Positions 26,172-34,232 are shown, counted from the first letter of the stretch. The stretch: 64,000 bases of DNA from RUG12461 sp045661345 (GCA_045661345.1 JAZRFM010000024.1:62001-126000), one strand, 5' to 3'. Notes: a model not told the origin generated them from the sequence alone. Numbers and translations: made by a program.

Positions 26172-26612
26172 ATGGAGTTATCCAATTTAAAGCCGGCAGA
26201 AGGCTCTAAGCAGAGCGACAACTTCCGGAGAGGACGCGGACATGCGTCCGGAAACGGTAAGACGGCAGGAAAAGGACATAAAGGACAGAAGGCACGTTCC
26301 GGTGCTCCGAGACCGGGATTCGAAGGTGGTCAGATGCCGCTGTATCGGAGACTTCCGAAGAGAGGCTTCAAAAACCGCAATACGAAAGAGATCATCGGAA
26401 TTAACGTAAGCGTACTGGAGCGTTTTGATAACGATTCGACGGTATCCGTGGAGTCGCTCGTGGAAAGCGGGATCATCAGCAATCCCCGCGACGGCGTCAA
26501 GATCCTCGGGAACGGTGAGCTGACCAAAAAGCTGACCGTCCAGGCCAATGCATTCAGTGCCGCTGCAAAAGAAAAGATCGAGGCGCTTGGTGGAAAAGCT
26601 GAGGTGATCTGA
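26172..26612 (+). CDS. rplO: 50S ribosomal protein L15
   Basis: 146 residues. The glycine/arginine-rich N-terminal tail (RRGRGHASGNGKTAGKGHKG) and EGGQMPLYRRLPKRGF are conserved. The final base pairs TGATG join it to secY, which starts on its last base. Confidence 0.97.
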   Translation: MELSNLKPAEGSKQSDNFRRGRGHASGNGKTAGKGHKGQKARSGAPRPGFEGGQMPLYRRLPKRGFKNRNTKEIIGINVSVLERFDNDSTVSVESLVESGIISNPRDGVKILGNGELTKKLTVQANAFSAAAKEKIEALGGKAEVI

Positions 26613-27928
26613 TGTTTGAAACAGTTCGCAACGCGTTCAAGATAAAGGATATCAGAAACAGAATTCTGTTTACCCTTGTTATGCTGGTGATTATCCGTAT
26701 CGGTTCCGAACTGCCGATCCCCGGGGTCAACCGGGAGGTTTTTCAGCAATGGTTCGCGAGCAGGGGCAATGATGCATTCAGCTTTTTTGATGCCGTTACC
26801 GGTGGTTCTTTCACGAGAATGTCGGTATTTGCATTGAACATTACACCCTACATCAATTCCTCCATTATTATGCAGCTTCTGACGATTGCGATTCCGAAGC
26901 TGGAGGAAATGCAGAGAGATGGGGAAGAAGGACGCAAAAAGATTGTTGAGATCACGCGTTATCTGACGGTAGTGCTTGCGCTGGTGGAAGCGATTGCTAT
27001 GGCAATCGGTTTCGGAAGAGCGGGATACCTGAAGGAGTTCACATTCCTGAACACGCTTGTTGTCATCGTAACCCTGACAGCCGGTTCCGCGGTTTTGATG
27101 TGGATCGGTGAGAGGATCACGGAAAAGGGTGTCGGAAACGGAATCTCCATCGTTCTGGTTATTAATATCATTTCCAGAGTTCCGGACGATCTGATTTCGC
27201 TCTATGAGCAGTTTGTCGCCGGAAAGACCGTAGCGCGTATGGTACTTGCCATCGCCATCATCGCAGCTGTGATTCTGGCTACGATCGTTCTGGTTGTGGT
27301 GCTGCAGGGCGGAGAGCGGAGGATTCCCGTACAATACAGCAAAAAGATTCAGGGACGCCGCCAGGTTGGCGGACAGTCCACCCATATTCCGCTGAAGGTG
27401 AACACCGGCGGCGTGATTCCGGTTATCTTTGCACAGTCATTGATGATGTTTCCGGTCATGATCGCGCAGTTTGCCGGGGCAGATAAGGGAACCGGCGTGG
27501 GAAGCTGGATCCTGCGGATGCTTTCCCAGTCCAACTGGTGTAATCCCGCAGAACCGTCTTACACCATCGGTCTGGTGATCTACATCGCATTGATCATTGC
27601 GTTTGCGTATTTTTATACTTCGATCACCTTTAACCCGCTGGAGATCGCCGAAAACATGAAAAAAGCCGGAGGCTTCATCCCGGGAATCCGTCCGGGCAAG
27701 CCGACCAGTGATTACCTGACGAAGATTTTACACTACATCGTCTTTATCGGTGCAGCGGGACTGGCATTTGTCACATTTCTGCCGATCTTCTTCAACGGCG
27801 TCTTCGGCGCAAATGTTTCCTTCGGCGGCACATCCATCATCATTGTGGTTGGTGTTGTCATCGAAACGATCAAACAGATCGAATCGCAGATGACGGTTCG
27901 GTATTATAAAGGTTTTTTAAGTGACTGA
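26612..27928 (+). CDS. secY: Protein translocase subunit SecY
   Basis: 438 residues with about ten membrane helices. The plug and channel signatures are visible: VMLVIIRIGSELPIPGVNRE in helix 1, NITPYINSSIIMQLLTIAIP, and GIRPGKPTSDYL. SecY is the pore of the Sec channel in the cytoplasmic membrane. It overlaps rplO by one base. A hairpin lies in the 67-bp gap before adk. Confidence 0.98.
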   Translation: MFETVRNAFKIKDIRNRILFTLVMLVIIRIGSELPIPGVNREVFQQWFASRGNDAFSFFDAVTGGSFTRMSVFALNITPYINSSIIMQLLTIAIPKLEEMQRDGEEGRKKIVEITRYLTVVLALVEAIAMAIGFGRAGYLKEFTFLNTLVVIVTLTAGSAVLMWIGERITEKGVGNGISIVLVINIISRVPDDLISLYEQFVAGKTVARMVLAIAIIAAVILATIVLVVVLQGGERRIPVQYSKKIQGRRQVGGQSTHIPLKVNTGGVIPVIFAQSLMMFPVMIAQFAGADKGTGVGSWILRMLSQSNWCNPAEPSYTIGLVIYIALIIAFAYFYTSITFNPLEIAENMKKAGGFIPGIRPGKPTSDYLTKILHYIVFIGAAGLAFVTFLPIFFNGVFGANVSFGGTSIIIVVGVVIETIKQIESQMTVRYYKGFLSD

Positions 27929-27942
27929 GAGGTATACAAAGA

Positions 27943-27970
27943 GAGCTATCCGCATTGTGCGGATCAGCTC
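27943..27970 (+). other. Hairpin between secY and adk
   Basis: GAGCT-ATCCGCA-TTG-TGCGGAT-C-AGCTC forms a 12-bp stem with one bulge. No T run follows, so it is more likely a processing or stabilising hairpin than a terminator. Confidence 0.5.
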
Positions 27971-27995
27971 GCTTTGCGTGTAAAGGAGGGTTGCT

Positions 27996-28640
27996 ATGAA
28001 GATCATTATGTTAGGCGCACCGGGTGCCGGAAAAGGAACACAGGCAAAGCAGATTGCCGATAAATACCATATTCCTCATATTTCGACAGGTGATATTTTC
28101 CGGGCAAACATCAAAAACGGTACCGAGCTCGGGAAAAAAGCAAAGGAATACATGGATCAGGGTGCATTGGTGCCGGATGAACTGACATGTGACCTCGTCA
28201 TGGACCGGATCGCACAGGACGACGCAAAAAACGGATTTGTGCTGGACGGCTTTCCGCGAACGATCCCGCAGGCAGAAGCGCTGACCGCAGCGTTGGAAAA
28301 GATCGGGCAGAAGATGGACTTCGCAATCGATGTTGACGTACCGGATGAGAATATCGTGAACCGGATGTCCGGGAGACGTGCCTGCTTAAACTGCGGGGCA
28401 ACCTATCACATTGTTTCCATTCCCCCGAAAAAAGAGGGGATATGTGACCGTTGCGGAAGTGAGATCGTCCTCCGGGATGATGACAAGCCCGAAACCGTAC
28501 AGAAACGGCTGACGGTTTACCATGAGCAGACGCAGCCGTTGATTGATTATTATAAGAAGCAGGGCATCTTAAAGTCTGTGGACGGCACGGTGCCGATGGA
28601 TGAGGTCTTCCGGTCAATCGTAACGATTCTGGGCGAATAG
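27996..28640 (+). CDS. adk: Adenylate kinase
   Basis: 214 residues. It begins MKIIMLGAPGAGKGTQAKQI (P-loop), and DGFPRTIPQAEAL (about 84-96) is the AMP-binding signature. The lid carries a Cys4 zinc site (CLNCG and CDRCG, about 130-153), the Gram-positive form. It interconverts ATP, ADP and AMP. Its location between secY and map is the Firmicute order. map follows after 1 bp. Confidence 0.98.
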   Translation: MKIIMLGAPGAGKGTQAKQIADKYHIPHISTGDIFRANIKNGTELGKKAKEYMDQGALVPDELTCDLVMDRIAQDDAKNGFVLDGFPRTIPQAEALTAALEKIGQKMDFAIDVDVPDENIVNRMSGRRACLNCGATYHIVSIPPKKEGICDRCGSEIVLRDDDKPETVQKRLTVYHEQTQPLIDYYKKQGILKSVDGTVPMDEVFRSIVTILGE

Positions 28641-28641
28641 G

Positions 28642-29409
28642 ATGTCCATCAGGATCAAGAACTCCGAAGAGATCGCATTGATGCGCCAGGCAGGAAGGCT
28701 TCTGGCGAAGGTGCATCAGGATCTTTCCTGTGAGCTGAAGGAAGGCATGACGACAAAGGAAGTGGATCGGAAAGCGGAGGAGATGATCAGGGATCTCCAT
28801 TGTGTTCCGAATTTTCTCCACTATCAGGGATATCCCGCCAGTGTCTGCGTCTCGATCAATGATGAGGTGGTACACGGCATTCCGGATGACAGTCGTGTGC
28901 TGACTGACGGCGATATCGTGAGTCTGGATCTGGGGCTGATCTATCAGGGATATCATTCCGACGCCGCAAGAACACATGGGATCGGAGAAATTTCAAGGGA
29001 AGCGAAGCTCCTGATCGAGCGCACCAGAGAAAGCTTTTTTCAGGGGATTCAATTTGCAAGAGCCGGCAGGCACTTGCATGATATTTCGGCAGCAATCGGG
29101 GATTATGCGGAAAGCTTCGGCTACGGTGTCGTATATGATCTGGTGGGACACGGGATCGGGCGTCACCTCCACGAAGAACCGGAGATACCGAATTTCCGGC
29201 AGAAAAGGAGAGGGCCGAGACTGAAAGAAGGAATGACGCTTGCGATTGAACCTATGATCAATGCGGGGTGCCCTGATGTTTACTGGATGGAGGACGGCTG
29301 GACAGTGGTGACGGATGACGGATCCTTATCCGCGCATTATGAGAACACGATCCTGATTACAAAAGGGGATCCGGAGATCCTGACGCTGACCGAAGATGAA
29401 GCAGTATGA
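28642..29409 (+). CDS. map: Methionine aminopeptidase, type I
   Basis: 255 residues; removes the initiator methionine from nascent proteins. Metal ligands are visible in DGDIVSLDLGLIYQGYHSDA (two Asp), GHGIGRHLHEEPEI (His), LAIEPMI (Glu) and HYENTILIT (Glu). It has no N-terminal SEC-C domain, unlike the paralogue at 36697. It begins 1 bp after adk. Confidence 0.97.
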   Translation: MSIRIKNSEEIALMRQAGRLLAKVHQDLSCELKEGMTTKEVDRKAEEMIRDLHCVPNFLHYQGYPASVCVSINDEVVHGIPDDSRVLTDGDIVSLDLGLIYQGYHSDAARTHGIGEISREAKLLIERTRESFFQGIQFARAGRHLHDISAAIGDYAESFGYGVVYDLVGHGIGRHLHEEPEIPNFRQKRRGPRLKEGMTLAIEPMINAGCPDVYWMEDGWTVVTDDGSLSAHYENTILITKGDPEILTLTEDEAV

Positions 29410-29428
29410 AGAGAGGTAGAAAAAAGAG

Positions 29429-29647
29429 ATGTCAAAGGCAGATGTGATAGAAGTAGAAGGAAAGGTACTGGAAAAGCTTCCCAACGCCATGTTTTCCGTG
29501 GAGCTTGAGAACGGACACCAGGTACTTGCCCATATCAGCGGGAAGCTTCGCATGAATTATATCCGTATTCTTCCCGGAGACAAGGTGACATTGGAAATGT
29601 CTCCGTATGATCTGACAAAGGGCCGGATCATCTGGAGAGATAAATAG
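29429..29647 (+). CDS. infA: Translation initiation factor IF-1
   Basis: 72 residues, a single S1/OB domain: MSKADVIEVEGKVLEKLPNA, then MRKNYIRI-type segment LRMNYIRILPGDKVTLEMSP. It blocks the A site during initiation. No L14e-like KOW gene lies between map and infA, although many clostridia have one there. Confidence 0.98.
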   Translation: MSKADVIEVEGKVLEKLPNAMFSVELENGHQVLAHISGKLRMNYIRILPGDKVTLEMSPYDLTKGRIIWRDK

Positions 29648-29667
29648 CAAAATTCTTCATATTTTTG

Positions 29668-29696
29668 TTGCATTGTGAAAAAAACCGTGATACAAT
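29668..29696 (+). promoter_or_regulatory. Internal promoter for rpmJ and the alpha operon
   Basis: TTGCAT (29668-29673), a 17-bp spacer ending TGA, and TACAAT (29691-29696), an extended -10 form. It would add transcription of rpmJ, rpsM, rpsK, rpsD, rpoA and rplQ independent of the S10 promoter. Confidence 0.65.
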
Positions 29697-29738
29697 GCTA
29701 GCTGGACGCTTTCCGAAAGAATGAGGAAAATCGTGTGA

Positions 29739-29761
29739 AAAGCCAGTAAATATCTGGCTTT
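29739..29761 (+). other. Leader hairpin upstream of rpmJ
   Basis: AAAGCCAG (29739-29746) pairs with CTGGCTTT (29754-29761) across a 7-nt loop, between the internal promoter and rpmJ. It lacks a T run. It could take part in alpha-operon autoregulation (S4 is a known regulator of its own synthesis elsewhere), but nothing here proves that. Confidence 0.45.
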
Positions 29762-29802
29762 GCGGCATATAGACATGGAGTGATTCAGAAAGGAGGATAC
29801 CC

Positions 29803-29916
29803 ATGAAAGTAAGATCTTCTGTAAAACCGATTTGCGAAAAATGCAAAGTCATTAAAAGAAAAGGAAGTATTCGGATCATCTGTGAGAATCCGAAGCACAA
29901 GCAGAGACAGGGCTAA
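29803..29916 (+). CDS. rpmJ: 50S ribosomal protein L36
   Basis: 37 residues, MKVRSSVKPICEKCKVIKRK then GSIRIICENPKHKQRQG. The zinc ligands are C11, C14, C27 and H32, so this is the zinc-binding L36. An AAAGGAGG site lies 8 bp upstream. The 93-bp gap to rpsM holds a small GCAGCG/CGCTGC hairpin. Confidence 0.97.
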   Translation: MKVRSSVKPICEKCKVIKRKGSIRIICENPKHKQRQG

Positions 29917-30009
29917 TATCGGCGGCTGTAGCAGCGGTACCGAACGCTGCGTATTTCATATATATAAGTATCCTATTTTTAAGCAAAATCTATGGAGGTG
30001 TAAACACAC

Positions 30010-30378
30010 ATGGCACGTATTGCAGGTGTAGATTTACCGAGGGACAAGAGAGTAGAGATTGGTCTTACCTATATCTACGGGATCGGACGTGCGAGCAGCA
30101 ATCGAATTCTTGCTGCGGCAGGCGTGAGTCCGGATGTGCGTTGCAAGGATCTCACGGACGAAGAAGTCAAGAAGATCAGCAGCGTGATTGACGCATCCCA
30201 GACCGTGGAAGGTGATCTGCGGCGTGAGATTGCGCTCAATATCAAGCGGCTGCAGGAAATCGGCTGCTATCGCGGGATCCGTCATCGTAAAGGATTGCCG
30301 GTGCGCGGACAGAAGACCAAGACGAATGCGCGTACTCGTAAGGGTCCGAAGAGAACGGTAGCAAATAAGAAAAAATAA
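30010..30378 (+). CDS. rpsM: 30S ribosomal protein S13
   Basis: 122 residues, MARIAGVDLPRDKRVEIGLT. The signature RHRKGLPVRGQKTKTNARTR (about 94-113) and the basic tail are intact. S13 makes bridges between the subunits. A 218-bp gap follows that is filled by a dispersed repeat. Confidence 0.98.
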   Translation: MARIAGVDLPRDKRVEIGLTYIYGIGRASSNRILAAAGVSPDVRCKDLTDEEVKKISSVIDASQTVEGDLRREIALNIKRLQEIGCYRGIRHRKGLPVRGQKTKTNARTRKGPKRTVANKKK

Positions 30379-30387
30379 TGAACACTT

Positions 30388-30570
30388 AACGAAAACGAGC
30401 GAAGCGATGTTTGAGTTTAGTGTGAGTATTGTTCTGTGAGATTAGCGAGGCTGAAAGCATCTTAACGAGATCAAGACGAATGTCGCAGATCGAGTTTGAT
30501 GCGAAGCCGTTCTGCGAGATTAGTGAGAGGGAGGCGTAGACGAACCTCGAACCTAACGAGCAGAACTTCA
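30388..30570. repeat. Dispersed intergenic repeat, copy B (rpsM-rpsK gap)
   Basis: A longer version of the repeat at 23870. It shares AACGAGCGAAGCGATGTTT, TTAGTGTGAG and a 3' end GAGCAGAACTTCAT, and contains the GTTCTGYGAGATTAG unit twice. The complementary GCAGAAC at the 3' end allows hairpins with either unit. Its minus strand is open for 61 codons and shares the peptide HRFARFR with copy A's minus frame, which marks both as repeat-derived rather than genes. Confidence 0.7.
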
Positions 30571-30596
30571 TATTATTTTTCAGAAAGGATTACAAA

Positions 30597-30992
30597 ATGG
30601 CTGGTAAACAGGTTAAAAAGACGACAAAGAAACGTGTCAAAAAAAATGTTGAGCATGGCCAGGCACATATTCAGTCCTCTTTCAACAATACGATCGTGAC
30701 GATCACGGATGCACAGGGGAACGCACTTTCCTGGGCGAGTGCCGGCGGTCTTGGTTTCAGAGGATCCAGAAAATCGACTCCTTATGCAGCGCAGATGGCA
30801 GCAGAGACTGCGACGAAGGCAGCGCTTGTACACGGGTTAAAGACGGTGGATGTCATGGTAAAAGGTCCGGGATCAGGCCGGGAAGCAGCGATTCGTGCGC
30901 TTCAGGCGAATGGTCTGGAAGTGCTTTCCATCAGAGACGTGACGCCGGTACCCCATAACGGGTGCCGCCCGCCGAAGAGACGTAGGGTATAA
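30597..30992 (+). CDS. rpsK: 30S ribosomal protein S11
   Basis: 131 residues. Conserved HIQSSFNNTIVTITDAQGN and the C-terminal DVTPVPHNGCRPPKRRRV are intact. S11 forms the platform that lines the mRNA exit. Its ribosome site is AGAAAGGA just after the repeat. Confidence 0.98.
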   Translation: MAGKQVKKTTKKRVKKNVEHGQAHIQSSFNNTIVTITDAQGNALSWASAGGLGFRGSRKSTPYAAQMAAETATKAALVHGLKTVDVMVKGPGSGREAAIRALQANGLEVLSIRDVTPVPHNGCRPPKRRRV

Positions 30993-31007
30993 TAGGAGGA
31001 GATTGTC

Positions 31008-31601
31008 ATGGCAGTGAATAAAGTACCGGTTTTAAAGAGATGCAGATCTCTTGGTCTTGAGCCGAGTTTCCTCGGTTATGATAAGAAGTCCAGGAGACAA
31101 CTTGTTAGAAGTAACCGTAAGGTTTCGGAATACGGACTTCAGCTGCGGGAAAAGCAGAAAGCGAAGTTCATCTATGGTGTGCTGGAGAAGCCTTTCCATA
31201 ATTACTATGAGAAAGCGGATATGATGAAGGGCATGACCGGCGCGAACCTGATGACGATGCTGGAATCCAGGCTGGACAACGTAGTTTTCCGCCTCGGGTT
31301 TGCAAGAACCCGGAGAGAGGCACGCCAGATTGTGGATCATAAGTTCATTCTGGTGAATGGAAAGCGCGTGAACATTCCGTCTTATCTGGTAAAAGCAGGA
31401 GATGTGATCTCGATTGACGAGAAACACAAAAGCGGACAGAGAATGAAGGATGTCAGGGAAATCACAGCCGGCAGGCTGGTGCCGGAATGGCTGGAGGTGG
31501 ATCCCGAGAGACTGGAAGGAACTGTTAAGGAGCTTCCGACCAGAGACATGATCGATGTTCCTGTTGACGAGATGCTGATCGTCGAGTTGTACTCCAAGTA
31601 A
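31008..31601 (+). CDS. rpsD: 30S ribosomal protein S4
   Basis: 197 residues. The S4 RNA-binding domain is visible as LESRLDNVVFRLGFARTRRE (about 85-104) with VNGKRVNIPSYLVKAGDVI. The N-terminus lacks the zinc cysteines found in some S4 proteins, so this is the zinc-free form. S4 nucleates 30S assembly and is an autoregulator in other bacteria. Confidence 0.97.
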   Translation: MAVNKVPVLKRCRSLGLEPSFLGYDKKSRRQLVRSNRKVSEYGLQLREKQKAKFIYGVLEKPFHNYYEKADMMKGMTGANLMTMLESRLDNVVFRLGFARTRREARQIVDHKFILVNGKRVNIPSYLVKAGDVISIDEKHKSGQRMKDVREITAGRLVPEWLEVDPERLEGTVKELPTRDMIDVPVDEMLIVELYSK

Positions 31602-31638
31602 TCCATAGAGAGAGACGACCGACGGAGGGAGGATTTGA

Positions 31639-32601
31639 ATGTTCGATTTCGAAAAACCTAATATTGAGATTGTTGAAATTTCAGAGGATAAGAAATACGG
31701 AAGATTTGTGGTAGAGCCCCTTGAAAGAGGATATGGTACCACGCTTGGCAACTCGCTTCGCAGGATTATGCTTTCATCCCTGCCGGGTTCTTCGGTAAGT
31801 CAGGTGAAGATTGACGGGATTCTGCATGAATTCAGCTCGATCCCGGGTGTGAAAGAGGATGTGATTGAGATCATCCTGAACATCAAGAATTTGGCTATCA
31901 AAAATAACAGTTCCGATGATGAACCGAAAACGGCATATATTGAGTTTGAAGGTGAGGGGACAGTAACTGCAGCGGATATCCAGATCGATCAGGATATCGA
32001 GATTATGAATCCCGATCTTGAGATCGCACATTTGAACGGCGGTCCGGACAGTAAGCTTTACATGGAGCTTACAATCACAAACGGCAGAGGTTATGTCAGT
32101 GCCGAAAAGAACAAGGATGAGAATACACCCATCGGTGTGATTGCGGTGGATTCCGTCTATACACCGGTAGAGCGTGTCAATCTTTCCATCGAGAATACCC
32201 GTGTCGGACAGATGACGGATTATGACAAATTGACCCTGGATGTATATACCAACGGCACCCTTGCTCCGGACGAAGCGGTTTCCCTGGCGGCAAAAGTGTT
32301 GTCCGAACATCTGTCGCTGTTTGTCAACCTTTCCGATACCGCACAGTCTGCGGAGGTTATGATCGAGCCGCAGAATGTTGCACAGGAAACGGTTCTTCAG
32401 ATGAACATCGATGAACTGGAATTGTCCGTAAGATCTTATAACTGCCTGAAGAGAGCAGGGATCAACACGGTGGAGGAGCTTTGCAACAAGACATCCGAAG
32501 ATATGATGAAGGTACGTAATCTGGGACGCAAGTCTCTGGAAGAAGTGCTGGCAAAGCTCAAAGAGCTCGGGTTGCAGCTCAGCGCCCGTGAGGAAGTGTA
32601 A
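31639..32601 (+). CDS. rpoA: RNA polymerase alpha subunit
   Basis: 320 residues. The N-terminal assembly domain (RFVVEPLERGYGTTLGNSLR and PGSSVSQVKIDGILHEFSSI) is followed by a linker and the C-terminal DNA-binding domain (LELSVRSYNCLKRAGINTVE and VRNLGRKSLEEVLAKLKELG). Alpha nucleates the core enzyme and contacts UP elements. Ribosome site GGAGGGAGG. Confidence 0.98.
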   Translation: MFDFEKPNIEIVEISEDKKYGRFVVEPLERGYGTTLGNSLRRIMLSSLPGSSVSQVKIDGILHEFSSIPGVKEDVIEIILNIKNLAIKNNSSDDEPKTAYIEFEGEGTVTAADIQIDQDIEIMNPDLEIAHLNGGPDSKLYMELTITNGRGYVSAEKNKDENTPIGVIAVDSVYTPVERVNLSIENTRVGQMTDYDKLTLDVYTNGTLAPDEAVSLAAKVLSEHLSLFVNLSDTAQSAEVMIEPQNVAQETVLQMNIDELELSVRSYNCLKRAGINTVEELCNKTSEDMMKVRNLGRKSLEEVLAKLKELGLQLSAREEV

Positions 32602-32651
32602 CAGAAAGAAGCCAATCCGGTAAGCCCGAAGAGCACGGAAGGAGGAAAAAC

Positions 32652-33188
32652 ATGGCAAAGTACAGAAAACTCGGAAGAACGTCGGCACAGAGAAAGGCGC
32701 TTCTCCGTAATCAGGTAACGGCGCTGATTAACCACGGCAAGATCGTTACGACAGAGGCAAAGGCAAAAGAGATCCGTAAGACGGCTGAGAAGCTGATCGC
32801 ACTTGCAGTAAAGGAAAAAGACAATTTCGAGGAAGTGACTGTCACTGCGAAGGTGCCGCGTAAAGACAAGGATGGCAAGAGAATCAAAGAGGTGGTCGAT
32901 GGTAAGAAGGTCACCCAGTATGATCAGGTAGAGAAAAAGATCAAGAAAGACAAGCCCTCTCGTCTGCACGCAAGACGCGAAATGCTGAGAGTTCTTTATC
33001 CGGTAACGGAAGTCCCGACAGAAGTGGCCGGAAAAAAGAAAAATACGAAGAAGGTGGATCTTCCTGCGAAACTGTTTGATGAGATTGCACCGAAATATGC
33101 AAACAGGAACGGTGGTTACACCCGTATCGTAAAGATCGGACCCCGTAAGGGTGACGGCGCAATGGAAGTGTTGATCGAGCTGGTTTAA
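32652..33188 (+). CDS. rplQ: 50S ribosomal protein L17 with internal insertion
   Basis: 178 residues against about 115-120 in most bacteria. The N-terminal core MAKYRKLGRTSAQRKALLRN and the C-terminal NGGYTRIVKIGPRKGDGAME are standard. Between them lies a basic insertion (about 57-140) with VPRKDKDGKRIKEVVDGKK and AGKKKNTKKVDLPAKLF, a form I associate with Lachnospiraceae. L17 sits by the tunnel exit, so the insertion should be solvent-exposed. It ends the cluster. Confidence 0.96.
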   Translation: MAKYRKLGRTSAQRKALLRNQVTALINHGKIVTTEAKAKEIRKTAEKLIALAVKEKDNFEEVTVTAKVPRKDKDGKRIKEVVDGKKVTQYDQVEKKIKKDKPSRLHARREMLRVLYPVTEVPTEVAGKKKNTKKVDLPAKLFDEIAPKYANRNGGYTRIVKIGPRKGDGAMEVLIELV

Positions 33189-33202
33189 TCATACGGTTCG
33201 TT

Positions 33203-33949
33203 TTACCGAGATTCTTTCAGGAGCTCCATATTTTCAAGATACATCTCCCGGATGACGTTTTGAACGTTGTCCGGGAGTTTTTTTCGTGCTTCCGGCGTGA
33301 GAGAGCCGGTTTCGATCGGTGAACCGTAGCGAAGGATAATGCGGGTACGGTAAAGAACCGGCAGGTGGTCTTCAAAGACAGGCTTGCTGTAGGTGATCGC
33401 CATGGGAATAATGGGACTGCCTGTTTTCTCGGCAGGCTTAAAGCTTCCGGCATGGAACGCCTGAACCGGTTCACTGGTTTTATTTCTGGTGCCCTCCGGA
33501 TAGATGCAGATCGAGATCCCTTTTTTCAGGTATTCAATCGAGGTCAGAATGACCTGAAGGCTTTGCTTCAAGTCATCCCGTTTCATGAAAAGGCAGTACA
33601 GACGCTTCATCCAGACGGAGATCACGGGAAGACGGCTGATGCTCTCCTTTGCAATGTATCCCGTCAGGGTTGGTACCTGTCCATAGGAGACGATGATATC
33701 AAAAATACTGCGATGATTTCCGACATAGAAAACAGGCCGGTCCACGGGAATATTTTCTTTGCCGAGGACGGTAATCTTCTGTGCCCCGAGAAACAGGACC
33801 GTACGGAATCCCCATTGAACAAACCGCAGACTCATATAATCACCCCTGGTTTGATTGCACTTCCGGACAAGGAAGGTGAAGGGAAGGGCAAACAGGCTGA
33901 GGAGGAAGAAAACCAGAACATAGAGGATGGCAATGATGGTATAAAACAT
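33203..33949 (-). CDS. plsC: 1-acyl-sn-glycerol-3-phosphate acyltransferase
   Basis: 248 residues with an N-terminal membrane segment (about 4-30). The acyltransferase motif I is NHRSIFD (catalytic His and Asp, about 82-88), and motif III is YPEGTRN (about 151-157), both needed for catalysis and glycerol-phosphate binding. It makes phosphatidic acid from lysophosphatidic acid at the membrane. It converges on rplQ with 14 bp between stops. Its last codons double as the terminator of the ribosomal cluster on the other strand. A 120-nt leader with a palindromic element precedes it. Confidence 0.92.
   Translation of the reverse strand: MFYTIIAILYVLVFFLLSLFALPFTFLVRKCNQTRGDYMSLRFVQWGFRTVLFLGAQKITVLGKENIPVDRPVFYVGNHRSIFDIIVSYGQVPTLTGYIAKESISRLPVISVWMKRLYCLFMKRDDLKQSLQVILTSIEYLKKGISICIYPEGTRNKTSEPVQAFHAGSFKPAEKTGSPIIPMAITYSKPVFEDHLPVLYRTRIILRYGSPIETGSLTPEARKKLPDNVQNVIREMYLENMELLKESR
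33245..33284 (+). terminator. Intrinsic terminator of the ribosomal cluster, inside plsC
   Basis: CTCCCGGA-TG-ACGTT (33245-33259) pairs with AACGT-TG-TCCGGGAG (33263-33277); two G.U pairs join the blocks into a 15-bp stem with a 3-nt loop, followed by seven T (33278-33284). It reads only on the plus strand. It lies 57 bp after rplQ and within the plsC coding sequence. Confidence 0.85.
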
Positions 33950-33971
33950 ATCCGTGAAATCCTTTCATATT

Positions 33972-34070
33972 CACTTTGTACAAGAAGCAGGAGGAACATG
34001 CCGGCATGTTCCCGCAGATCTTTGTACAAGGGTCACAATGCCGCAAGCGGCAAGTGACATTCGACCATAC
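33972..34070. repeat. Diverged palindromic element in the plsC leader
   Basis: CTTTGTACAAG (33974-33984) recurs at 34020-34030 around a perfect 20-bp palindrome (GGAACATGCC/GGCATGTTCC, 33992-34011). Then comes GTCAC-AA-TGCC-loop-GGCA-A-GTGAC (34032-34058) and ATTCGACC. The order CTTTG-stem-CAAGG-GTCAC-hairpin-GTGAC-TTCGAC resembles the right two thirds of the elements at 10886 and 63195, but the first hairpin and closing left arm are not recognisable. It is transcribed as the plsC 5' untranslated region. Confidence 0.5.
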
Positions 34071-34076
34071 CATCCT

Positions 34077-34106
34077 ATTATAGCATAGCCCGCAGTTTCG
34101 ACGCAA
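34077..34106 (-). promoter_or_regulatory. Promoter for plsC
   Basis: On the minus strand TTGCGT (34106-34101), an 18-bp spacer ending TGC and TATAAT (34082-34077), an extended -10. The start near 34070 puts the whole palindromic element in the leader. Confidence 0.65.
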
Positions 34107-34161
34107 TGAAATAGATATTGTGGGAGAACAGGGTTCCTATCAAAGATATAGTAGAATTTTC

Positions 34162-34190
34162 TTGACAATGAAGGAGCGTTGTGATAGATT
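34162..34190 (+). promoter_or_regulatory. Strong promoter for veg
   Basis: A perfect TTGACA (34162-34167), a 17-bp spacer ending TGA (extended -10) and TAGATT (34185-34190). The veg promoter of B. subtilis is likewise very strong. Confidence 0.75.
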
Positions 34191-34232
34191 TTAAGCGTAG
34201 TTTTGATTCAAAAGCCGAGGAGGGCAGTGAAA

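Noticed and set aside
30386..30571. Minus-strand 61-codon frame in the rpsM-rpsK gap
   Set aside because: It coincides with repeat copy B and has no ribosome site.
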